From contig NC_060061.1 in the NCBI RefSeq assembly GCF_020283565.1, positions 48,459,362 through 48,523,361 on the forward strand: a DNA stretch of 64,000 nt. The letters are read 5' to 3'. The DNA is from Trifolium pratense. Its lineage: Eukaryota; Streptophyta; Magnoliopsida; Fabales; Fabaceae. Positions 23,868 through 34,921 of this stretch are shown here, one piece after another. A program made the position numbers and the translations under genes. How positions within the stretch are numbered: position 1 is the first letter of the stretch; each line of letters opens with the position of its first letter. The notes under the pieces were generated by a model that saw only the letters and a program-made list of their open reading frames with translations, had not been told where the DNA came from and ran no database searches.

Positions 23868-26121
23868 ATGACGTCATTCTGCCGGCGGTTACCTACCGCC
23901 GGCACCGCCTCACTTTCCGGTCAGTTCCGCTTACTCCAACCAACGAACTCCACCGCGATTAACGGAATCCACTACGGCTATTCACCTCAGCGCCGGGGAC
24001 TTTCTCTACAGCTACGGCGACGGTTATGGAATCCGGTGGTAGATGCGACTGGACACAGTGACGCAGCGGAGAGATCGGATTTCATCGAGGAGGATGAGAA
24101 GGAGATGCTACACTCGTTGGCGGAGGATAACAGTGGAAAAGATGTGAATCAGAAGGCTAAAGTGGTGGTTGCTGCGGCGGCGGTGGTGGTGATGGGAGTC
24201 GGAAATAGGGTGCTGTATAAATTGGCGTTGGTTCCTTTGAAGCAGTATCCATTTTTCTTAGCTCAGCTTGCAACTTTTGGGTAATGCGTTGCTTTTCACT
24301 ACTTTTGGATTTATTTTTTGTTAGATTTTGAATGGAATATGAAATTTGGATGAATGAATGTGATAAATTGTCGCATAGTAAAATTGATTGATTAGTTTTT
24401 TGGATTTTTTAAGCTTTGATTTAACTTTTGTTAATGATATTGTTGACTGTGATGTTTGATTTTCTTGCGCAGTGTGTAGATTCATCCCGTACTCTTAATT
24501 TTTTTGCGATGAGAGGTTGCATATAATTAATAATTAATTATATATATTTAAGATTTTGTCAAGTAAGTACTACGATTTTGTCAAATAATCATGTTTAATT
24601 ATTAATGTAACACCTTTTTCTGCATTGATTATTCACAAGTTGGATTTAATTAAGGGTAAATAGTGTTATACCCCCTGCAAAATAGACGAGTTTTGCGTTA
24701 CCCCCTGCAAAATATTTTTTTGAGATTACCCCCTGCAATGTCAAGATTCTTTGCGTTACCCCCCTGGCTTAACAAGTGGGCATATGACATGGAAGAATCT
24801 TGACGTGGCATGACACGTGGAAATTAATTTATTTTTTATTTATTTTTAATTGCCAACTCATTAATTAATGTGGGTTTTTAATTAAAAAAATGAAAAAAAA
24901 AAACTTAAAAGTTGTTATATTTTTATGAACTTACTTAAAAGAAAGTTTTGTTTTTTTTTTGACTAAAAGTTGTTATTATATATAAAAAAAAAATCATATA
25001 TATATATATATATATATAATAACTAAAAATAGAGTAACCAAAAAAAAATGAAGATGAAAAAAAACTAATAATAATAATAGTAACAAAAAAACTAATAATA
25101 ATAATAATAATATATAATAACAGTAATAATAATAGTAATATATAATAATAGTAATAATAATAATAATATATAATAATATATAATAATAATATATAATAAT
25201 AATAATAATAGTAACCAAAAAACTAATAATAATAATAATAATAATAATAATAGAGTAATCAAAAAAAAAAAAAACTGCAGTCACATATTTTAACTAATAT
25301 AACCAAAAAAAAAACTGCAATCACATATTTTAACTAATAATAATATTAGTTATTATTATTATTATTATTAATTTTTTGGTTACTATTATTATTATTAGTT
25401 TTTTTTCATCTTCGTTTTTTTTTTTTTGGTTACTCTATTATTAGTTATTATATATATATATATAAGAATTTTTTTTATATATATAATAACAACTTTTAGT
25501 CAAAAAAAAAAACAAAACTTTTTTTTAAGTAAGTTCATAAAAATATAACAACTTTTAAGTTTTTTTTTTTCATTTTTTTAATTAAAACCCCACATTAATT
25601 AATGAGTTGGCAATTAAAAATAAATAAAAAATAAATTAATTTCCACGTGTCATGCCACGTCAAGATTCTTCCATGTCATATGCCCACTTGTTAAGCCAGG
25701 GGGGTAACGCAAAGAATCTTGACATTGCAGGGGGGTAATCTCAAAAAAATATTTTGCAGGGGGTAACGCAAAACTCGCCTATTTTGCAGGGGGGTATAAC
25801 ACTATTTACCCTTTAATTAATCCCACAAGTTTATTTGCTAGCCTAATTTTCTCTCCCAGTGTACATATACAAAATTTTTGGTAATTCTATTTTTTCAAGT
25901 CAAATTTAAAAAAGAAACATGGCTTATACTACAGTACTTCTATATATTTTTCATTATCCACCTTAACATTTACTATTTTTTATATCTCCTGAATCCTATT
26001 TAAAAAATTTCAATCAAATTAAGTGAAAACATTTTTAAACATTTATTTAATTTTGTTGTATTTTATTATTTATTTACCTACTATAATATTTAGATCCTTT
26101 TTTATTGACTACATTTAGATC

Positions 26122-26159
<38 letters not shown>

Positions 26160-29100
26160 TATTTACAATGAGCTGAGGATCGAACCCAGGACCTATATCG
26201 TACTACCCAAATCCTAATATATACTAGAATAATTTATTAAAAAAAAATAAAAAAATAAAAAACAAGAATAATTGAAAAAGTATAATAGGACATCGGAAAA
26301 ACAAGAATAATTGAGTTTATACAAGTAATACTTTATGTTTGACTTTTTTTATTTAGCAATAACCTTAAAACAAAAAAATCCTTAATAAGTTACTTGCAAT
26401 TTTGAACTTTTTTTTTTTAATAATATTTTTAATCTGTTGCTGAATAGCATAAAATGCAGAAAGGAGAGTTCCCCCTCCCCCTTTTTGGGGTTATATAACT
26501 AACTATACTGATATTTTTTTTTTCTTATTTTTCTTTTTCAGATATGTAATTGTATACTTTTCCATTTTATATATCCGACACCGTGCTGGCATTGTCACTG
26601 ATGAGATGTTATCAGTGCCAAAAGCTCCATTTCTAATTGTTGGTCTCTTGGAAGCTCTGGGTGCTGCTACAGGAATGGCGGCAGGAGGTAGCTTGTCCTA
26701 ATTTGCGTTTTCTGTTTAATATAAAATTTTGTGGCATCTCCAATGATCAAAATGCTCCTTTATTTACTAATCTCCCTTCAATCATTTTATTCTTCCTGAA
26801 TGGCAGAAATGTAAACGCAAAAGACTTGGTTAACTATAATAAAAAAAGAAGCTGCATTTAGTAGAATATATCATTAGCAATTTATGCTTTCACAGTACTG
26901 TATTGGCAATGTATAGCATTAAATATTTCTATACTATGAACACTTTTTTATTCCAATGTTTTTTGCTTTACGCGGTTTTAGTTAGCTTTTCTGGATGAGT
27001 TGAGCATATATTTTAAATATTAGAATTGATTGGTTTTTAAGATTCTTATTTTCATTTTAAATATTGTGTGGTGTTTGCCTTCAACTCTAATTTGTGAAGA
27101 ATCTTGGACGGACCAGTGAGTGACCGCCTCTATCCTATCTCGTAGATATTGTAGCAGAAAATTAGTCAATAGTACTATCATTGGATTGTACAACTTGTTT
27201 ATAAATATGTAAATGTCTGAATTTCATTTAATTGTTTGTTTCTCTTAATGTTGTATCAGCAATGCTATCGGGCGCGTCAATTCCAATCTTGTCTCAGGTA
27301 AAAGTCATCAGCGTTCGGTTGCTCTCTGCCAATTATTGTGATGTCCTTATTCTAAGTAATGTTTTGTCTCTATTAACATAAGTCATAGGTGTGTATATTG
27401 TTCATAAATAAAAACACAGGTGTGGTTAGTTAAATTAATCACACATCATAGTCAAACAAACATATAGAAAACATGCATCACCTTGTGTATGTGTGTGTGT
27501 TACACGAGTTTGATTTGGTACAAAACAAGTCCTAACACCCTATGTCCAATAATTGTTCAAAAGATGGATTTGGACATCCGCTGGAGCTACACTATTTTGC
27601 GAAAAGCTCCTTCCGTCTACTACCTGATTATTTACAATCATATGTGCAATCCTAGATACTACACAGTCGTCTAATTTGAGGCTGGTGGCGGCAAGACAGT
27701 GACACTTTGGAGGATTAGATAAGCCTGGCTACAACTGGTGTAATCTCCACATTTAGTTACTACATTGTGTAAGGTCTATTGTTTCATAAAATTCCTAGAA
27801 TACCACTAGTGTTGATCCACTTGGCATCTGTGATAAGTTGGCCATTTGTACCTTCTACCCAAAGAAACAAGACCAATGCCCTTGGATGTATGTTTTGCCT
27901 GATGACTGGTCAAGTTGTCCTAGATATAAAACAATCTCCTTGGAACATGATGAAATAACCCAACCATCCTGATCTTAACAGTCAAAATTGGTTAAAATTT
28001 AAATTTTGGTTCGAAGATTGTGACTTAAACCAACTTAGGTTAGTTTCTATACATTATTTAGCTCATCTGTAAGCAACTTGCGAACATTTCACGTGATAAG
28101 TAAAATAAAGATAGATAACTTCACCTACAATTTTATTGCAGACTTTTCTTGTGTGGCAAATTCTTCTGTCATCTATTTTTCTTGGGAGGAGATATAAAGT
28201 CAACCAACTAGTTGGATGTTTTCTTGTGGCCATCGGTGTAATTACCACTGTAGCAAGGTTAGACATGTTTATTTCATGGATGTTAGATTATATTGCCTTG
28301 AGTTTGTGTTACGTGAGTGGCAAAAGTACATGGTCTACAATGTTGTTCCTCTATGGATCTGAAAGATCATAAACATTTACACCCAAATACAAAATTATTA
28401 GTTTCTTTATGGATCTTTTTGGTCAAATCGACATTGGATATCTTTCTTTAACTTGCGACTTTAAGACGATGTGGGTTAATACCGTAAAAAACTAGTTAAT
28501 GCTTCTAATTTTATTGGCATATTTCGTGCTGAAGAGCAAAGTTAAAATTTTGCTGATATATATCTCATTGGTTAGTCCATGTGTTACTTCAATTTTTATA
28601 ATTTTTCAAATAAAGTCTGAAAACAGTTTTGTTTTGACTTAGACGAGTTACATTTCCCTTAAGTACTTTTATTATATTTTTAATTTTTTTTTGCTTGTTT
28701 TTTAAAATAGTTAACATCTTATTCCACATACATGTATTTTGTAATGTAGTTGTGGCTGGTACAGACTTTGTAACTGTTCCAAGTAGCATTGTGATTGGAA
28801 CCATTAGCTTTCTAGGAACTCTTAATATTTATTATTTTTTAATACTATAGATATAATCCTAAATGGCCGAGTTCATTCCAAGCGATTCATATCACTTTAT
28901 TGGTATTTAAATTTTCTCAAGTTTCTCTACCGAATTCTAGGTATTAGAAACGCATTCATTGGGCCTAATTAAACCCTTCTTCAAAACAAAAATCATAACC
29001 GATGCCCTTGCTATCTGTGTTTTAAGACCATAAAAGAGGGAGTGTAAGTGTTACTACAACTGCTATCCTTGCTATCTGGTCGTCTGCCAATCATTGAACC

Positions 29101-32100
29101 TGGATTTTCTGCACTAGGTTCAAAGTAGTCATCTGTCATCCCCTCAGCCGTGTCGGTCTCACAGTCATGTATTTTCACGCACCCTTAACTGCCCATAAAT
29201 TTTACACGCCACCCTCCCTGCTGAACTTTGCTGCTGCCATCCAAACAATTTTTTGACTCCAATACTGTTCAATTCAGGGGTCAGCAATTCAACCACCTCT
29301 TATCTAATCTCCCTGCGGTCTTTCATAGAAATATAATTGATATATGTTGGGACTTCCCACTAGGAAGGTATATATAGTCAGAGAAATAGAAAGGAAACAG
29401 GGAATTAGACCCTTTGTGTAACTGTAACAGCGTCAACAATTAACTGACTGCAGTTATTTAGTTAGGAGAAGAGTTAAGGATAATAAAAAGGGGGAAGAGG
29501 GCTTTAGGAGGCACTTGATTTGAAAATTTGGAAAGTGGAGAGGGGTTTAAGGAGAAACAACCAAGGGAGCCAGATGTGGTGGGAGAATGGGTCAAGTCAA
29601 AGGGTAAAGTTCAAGGTGGATCATCCCATGAGCGACAAATGTAGGAAATTGCAAATATCCATATTTGATGGGTAGGGTGTGTATGACTGGGTGAATAAAC
29701 TGGAATGTTATTTCTGATTACAGGGAGTAGAAAAGGAGGAGAAAATGCAAGTTGTGATGGTAGTGTTGGAAGGGGAAGCACTCATTTAGTTCCAATGGTG
29801 GGAGACTTGCAATCCGAGACCAGTATGGGGAGGGCTCAAGTTGAACCTTATTGAAAGATTTCAACCAGCCATACTGAGATGCCCCTTTGAGTCGTTGTTG
29901 CTCACTCGGAAACAGACTCGGCCTGTTAACGAGTTTGTGATAATTTGAGAAATATGATGGAATGTTGAAAGGCATGGACGAATTGGCTGACGGAGGAGGT
30001 GGGTGCAAAAGTGAAGTTGTATGAGCCAAATTCGTTCATTTATTAGAAGGAGAGGGAGTAATTCTATCTAACCTGATGAGTGCATTTCAACAATTCACAT
30101 CACTCTCTGTACTTTCTCAAGTTTCTTTACCTAAATCTCAAGTGTAATTTTTTGTTTATTCTGTATGAGTACATCTGATTATGTACCTATGTTTACTTAA
30201 TGTAGTGGATCTGGTGCGGGGAAATCATTGCAGGAAGCTGGTATATTTTGGAGTCTTTTAATGACGGTTTCATTTTTATTCCAAGCAGCTGATACTGTGC
30301 TCAAGGTGGTAGCTATTTTATGATATTTAATTTTCCTAGATTTGAAATATTTCTCAATGCTAAGTTCCTAACTCGTAGCCTTTCCATACTATGTAGGAGG
30401 TAATCTTTTTGGATGCAACCCGGAAACTGAAGGTATGTTAATGATTTTTATTTTATCCATATGCACGTGTAAATTACTAAATTACGACTTCATAGGTTTG
30501 ATATTACGGAAGTAATCCTACTGCCTGTGCACTTGGTAACACATCTGCCTCTAACATTACTATTGATGATCATGTTACTAAATTAAGTATAACCGGCACA
30601 AAACTGAGAGCAAATGTTTGGTTAAATTTTTGAATGAAAATGCTAACATGTGGCATAAGGCACAAGTTAATAAACTAAGGGTCTTGCTAACACGAGTGCC
30701 CCCGGGGCACTCTTTAAGCATCTTAAATAGTAACTTTTTATGAAATTTTTAAATTTTTGAATAAATAATTTCTTTAAATAGAATGCTTAAAGAGTGTCCT
30801 GGGGGCACTCATTAGCATTTTCCATAAATAAACTAAATAATATAATATAGAAACATTCTCTTGGAATTCATGCATTCAAGTTTAAAAATTGTTTTTTCCA
30901 ACACAGAATTTATTTATTTTTAGATAACTTAGCATGACCCATTTTTAAAAGCTTCAAACAAGTAATACCTTATAGACTCATTTATGTTGTCAGTTAAACA
31001 TGCTTTTCTAATAGATGCTGCTAAAGTATTTCTATTTAAACTTGTGAAATAGTGTAGCTTTTACTTTCATATAATGTAATATATTAATCATCCACATTCA
31101 ATATCATCTTAAACAGGGAGGTTCTTTGGATTTGTTTGTTGTCAATTCCTTCGGATCTGCTTTTCAAGTAGGTATCCAGCAATCTGTCATGAAATTTGTG
31201 TCTTTTGAATTACAACATAAATACTAATGCACACTTCTAAATGAATAAATGTTTAGTGTAGGCACTGTTTATATGCCTCCTCCTCCCCTTCTTATCAAAA
31301 CTATGGGGCATCCCTTTCAGTCAACTGCCAAACTACCTTAAAGATGGTGCAGCCTGCTTTCTGAATGTTGGGACGCTGTCTAGTGGTAAGCTTTATTTTC
31401 TTTTCCGTATTGTAATTTTTTATAGAAGGTGATAACCAAAATATCTTAGGTTATCAAATGTGTTGCTTAGCTTCGTATCGAGTTCATCAAGAATTCTTTT
31501 TGACCTAGATCTACCCACTGATATGCTTGAGGTGGTTAACGAAACCTAAATGAAAATGACCTAGACCTAGATCTACCCTTAATGTGTTTATTTATACTAA
31601 TGAAGGAGTACAACCGAATCCCTAACTTATCTCTTTTCTTCTTTGGCACATATCTAAAATAAAACAAATACATCCAAAAACTTCGAATGTTTTGGACAAA
31701 ACGTTTATGGCCACACCATGCTTCTACAAAACTATGCTTTTTATCTTCCAGTAGTGCAACATGGTTGAAATGACCTAGTCTCTTGATTGTTTTTGACACC
31801 TTCACATGTTTCTTCTCAAACATTGATCAAATTCAGCACCTGCATCCCATTGACTTTTTCATTTCCCAAATTGATTTTGCTGAATTCAGAGTCATGATTC
31901 TGGTAAAGATGGCATGAGAAACGGTAAAAACAAACAAGACTTTTCCTTCGATTTTCACTCAATTTTCTCCTTATAATTCTGAATTTTGCAAATGTTGGAT
32001 TTTCTGGTAATGAACCAATCAATAATCAGCCTCCACTCTGATTCCCCACAAGTGATAATTCTAATCCCAATGTTATGGATAAGATATCAGAGTGCACTCT

Positions 32101-33244
32101 CTCAACATTCCATCTCTCAAGAACAATAAAGCTCAAATTACCACTTGTTGGAATTAGGAAAATATTTTCTAACAAGACTATGAAATGAAAACTGCTGCAT
32201 AACTTTCAAATCATACTAGCAATCTTTAAATACTAGAATTTGTTATTAGAAATTAATAAAATAAAATCACCCATAAACTTTTAACCGGCCATTCTTAACA
32301 GTTTCCGATTCTTTACTTCAAGAAAAAGGGTTCAAATCCTAATTTTCTTTTGTGGTAATTCTTGTGATAAAAAACTGCAGAGATTAACTTTGCATTTGTT
32401 TTTTGTTTCCAGGATGTGATGGAGCTCCCCTGCTGCCCTTGCTGTTTATTATTGTAAACATGGGCTTCAACATCTCATTGCTTCATCTCCTCAAGATCTC
32501 TTCAGCTGTTGTCTCTTGTCTAGCGACCACATTAGCAGGTATTAAATTTGTTTTTCTCAAAGGATAACAATATTTGATGGCGTGTACCAAAAAAAAAACA
32601 ATATTTGATGGGGAAATTATTCATAAAACATCAATGAGTGCTCATGCATAATCAAAAAGTTTGAAGATTTATGTTAAATTTGTGAAATCCAGGATTACGG
32701 GTATTGTTTTAATGGGACGGAAATAATGATACTAGTTGATTCCTTTTTCTTTCTGGGGTATGAGATTAGCATTAGATTTAGGAGTACTTTTCTTTAAACA
32801 AATTTTGGGCAATGAGCCATTGAATTATTCTGCGCAAAATGAATGAGTATAGAAAATGAACAAACAGGTTTAACGGGTCCGGGGGGTGGACAACCTATTG
32901 TTTGTCCTTGTTTATTTATAAAATTTCTGAAATGATATTTGTATCTGAAGTTTGAGGGGGAAATTTTCAGAAATATGATTGTAGTAGTGTTTTCCCTTTT
33001 CTTCCATTTTTTTTAAAATTACAATCTTATTATAATCCTCTTGAGATTTCTCAAGTGATATAGAAAGTTTCTTGGTTTCTTGGCAGTCCCAATATCAATC
33101 TACGTGTTCACGCTACCACTTCCATACCTTGGTGTTGCCTCGTCCCTTCCAGCAGGCTTTCTTGCTGGAGCCATCATTCTCATCATGGGATTAATCATCT
33201 ATACATGGATTCCTTCCAATGCTTCCTTGACTGCTCCCACCTAA
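23868..33244 (+). CDS. CLT: Chloroplast CRT-like (CLT) membrane transporter
   Basis: Ten exons give 435 residues in one frame: 23868-24280, 26542-26687, 27260-27297, 28142-28257, 30206-30305, 30397-30432, 31117-31167, 31262-31385, 32413-32538, 33087-33244. Residues 1 to about 100 are rich in Ser, Arg and Thr, fitting a plastid transit peptide. The rest has about ten hydrophobic segments and reads like the CRT-like family, relatives of the Plasmodium chloroquine-resistance transporter within the drug/metabolite superfamily. Arabidopsis CLT1-3 move glutathione and gamma-glutamylcysteine across the plastid envelope, so a thiol transport role is inferred. Transposons fill introns 1 and 4 but every exon and splice site I checked is intact. 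Confidence 0.9.
24654..25811. mobile_element. Mutator-like foldback element in CLT intron 1, 9-bp target-site duplication
   Basis: 1158 bp with inverted arms of roughly 450 bp beginning GGGTAAATAGTGTTATACC. It is flanked on both sides by TTTAATTAA (24645-24653 and 25812-25820), a perfect 9-bp duplication typical of Mutator-like elements. The arms contain repeated CCCCCTGCAA blocks. The centre is (AAT/TAA)n-rich and encodes no transposase, so it would need an outside source to move. The high arm similarity suggests a fairly recent insertion. Confidence 0.9.
26132..26210 (-). mobile_element. 5'-truncated SINE with 13-bp target-site duplication in CLT intron 1
   Basis: On the minus strand the text GGGTTCGATCCTC is a B box, followed by CAGCTCATTGTAAAT and an A/T-rich tail. 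It is flanked by ATCCTAATATATA at 26119-26131 and 26211-26223. The A box end is missing. Part of the duplication lies in low-complexity TA text, which lowers certainty. Confidence 0.65.
28860..30130 (+). mobile_element. Decayed Ty3/gypsy-type retroelement fragment in CLT intron 4
   Basis: Between about 29650 and 29950 the plus strand reads as a retroelement gag: a YDWVNKLECYF-like block, then EKEEKMQVVMVVLEGEAL, then ERFQPAIL, matching the order of Retrotrans_gag domains. At least three in-frame stops interrupt it. The ends near 28905 and 30100 share the text TTCTCAAGTTTCT and may be LTR relics, but full LTRs were not found. Borders are approximate. Confidence 0.6.
30684..30818. mobile_element. 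MITE of the CCCCGGGGCAC family in CLT intron 6
   Basis: Starts TTGCTAACACGAGTGCCCCC and ends inverted as CTGGGGGCACTCATTAGCA. Third member of the family in the window. Confidence 0.7.
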
Positions 33245-34827
33245 TGAAGTCAGGTGTGAGAATTTGAACCTCAATAGCTGCACAGTTTCTCCAAGCACAG
33301 AGAATAGGTTGCAAGTATCCTCACGACAGAAAACAAAAATTTAAAATGATGAAGAAATGGTTCAGGTCCACTCCTTTTCAAGACAAAATGTAGAAAAATA
33401 AAAATGATGTAATTTTTGTTTCAATAGCATTTGATGAAAATGATGAAGAAAAGAGAACAGGAAAAGAAATCCTCTTGAGATTTTTCAAGTGATAAAGAAA
33501 GTATGGATAGGTCTAGTTCAATTTTTGTGTGGAAAAATAATGAAATAGAGGGGAAAAGTTATTTCATGGATTAAAGAATATGAAGAGATATTCTTTTTGA
33601 AGAAAATATGAAGAGAATGTTAAAATTGTTGATGTCATGCATTTATTTCATGGATTACATAGAGTGTTTTTTTTTCTTTTCAAATTTTTCATTTTTCTAA
33701 TATCCGCTACTTAAGTAGCAGATGAGGAAAAATAAGTCGCTCGAAAAAACTCATAGGACACTAAAAGAAACTTTCAATATATAATTTGGAGTAGATTACT
33801 AACTTACTCTATGAAATTGATTAATTCAATACAGTATACTTTTTGTTTTGATTGCATCCTATTTTCTAGAATTTGGAACTAAGGTGACATGGGAATTTCT
33901 TTATTGCTATTTGCCCAATTTGACCCGTGTGAACTAAATATTGTCTGAAAATAAATCTCTTGAACTAGTCACAAAAGTTGCGAATGAATTATTATTTTCT
34001 AAATAATTACTATTAAATTACAATAGCAGCCCTTATCGGACATTTACCAAAATTAAAAAGCCCTTATTGGACATTTACCAAAATTAAAAAAAAAGAAGTT
34101 TCAAACAATAAATTCTAACCGTTAGATATAAATTGTCTGAAATTAACGCGTTAGATTATTTTAGCATTAATATTTGCTGATTACCCCGGATCAGAATATC
34201 TTAATTTCATCTTTCACTTTGATCTACAATTGCTTGGAGATCTCGTTGCTGATTACCCCCAAAATATGTTAGAATATTTCCAATGGTTATACTGAAATAT
34301 TGAGTTTTATACATTATTAACAAGTTGTCCTGTCAAATAATATTTTTGCAATCCATACATTTTGTTTTTTCCTTCAATGATACAAAATTACGCAACTCAT
34401 ATATATATATATATATATATATAAAAGAAATATTTAATATGATTCACTAATAAGCGATATTAAATTGATGATACAGTACTTTCAATAAGATACTTGAATA
34501 TTTTTTAGATATTCATCCTATGACATCATGGTTGTTTCGGTGATAAAAAAAATTAAGATACAAATTATTATACTATGAAACTCACTTAAAAATCCCTATT
34601 AGAAAGTTTTGCATACTACCACCAACACAAAATGAGATTGGCAATGAGAGTGATACAAATAAGATATGTATGCTATGAATTAACTATATAATATAAAAAA
34701 AAATTACAATAGGGATGAATTTACCGGTTAGAGCCGCCAAGTTAGACTCTGCAATTTGAACTTTTTATTTGAATCCTTTATTTTAAATAAATAAAAAAGT
34801 TTGACTCTGCAATTTAGTATTTAATGT
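33245..34827. other. Intergenic region between CLT and the receptor kinase
   Basis: Holds the CLT 3' flank, with a 34-bp near copy (33468-33501) of intron 9 text at 33035-33068, a TA run at about 34399-34423, and AT-rich DNA. No gene seen. Confidence 0.5.
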
Positions 34828-34834
34828 ATAAAAC
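34828..34834 (+). promoter_or_regulatory. TATA box of the LRR-malectin receptor kinase
   Basis: TATAAAA in the context ATGTATAAAACCA, 94 bp before the start codon at 34922. Confidence 0.55.
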
Positions 34835-34921
34835 CACATGCTCATTTACATTGGTATTTGCTTACTTAAAAAATAAAAAGATTATTGTTGTATTGTGTGA
34901 GAGAGAGGGTTCATATCCATA

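Noticed and set aside
24994..25284. 96-codon minus-strand frame rich in Ile, Tyr and Leu
   Set aside because: Pure translation of the (AAT/TAA)n centre of the foldback element; not a protein.
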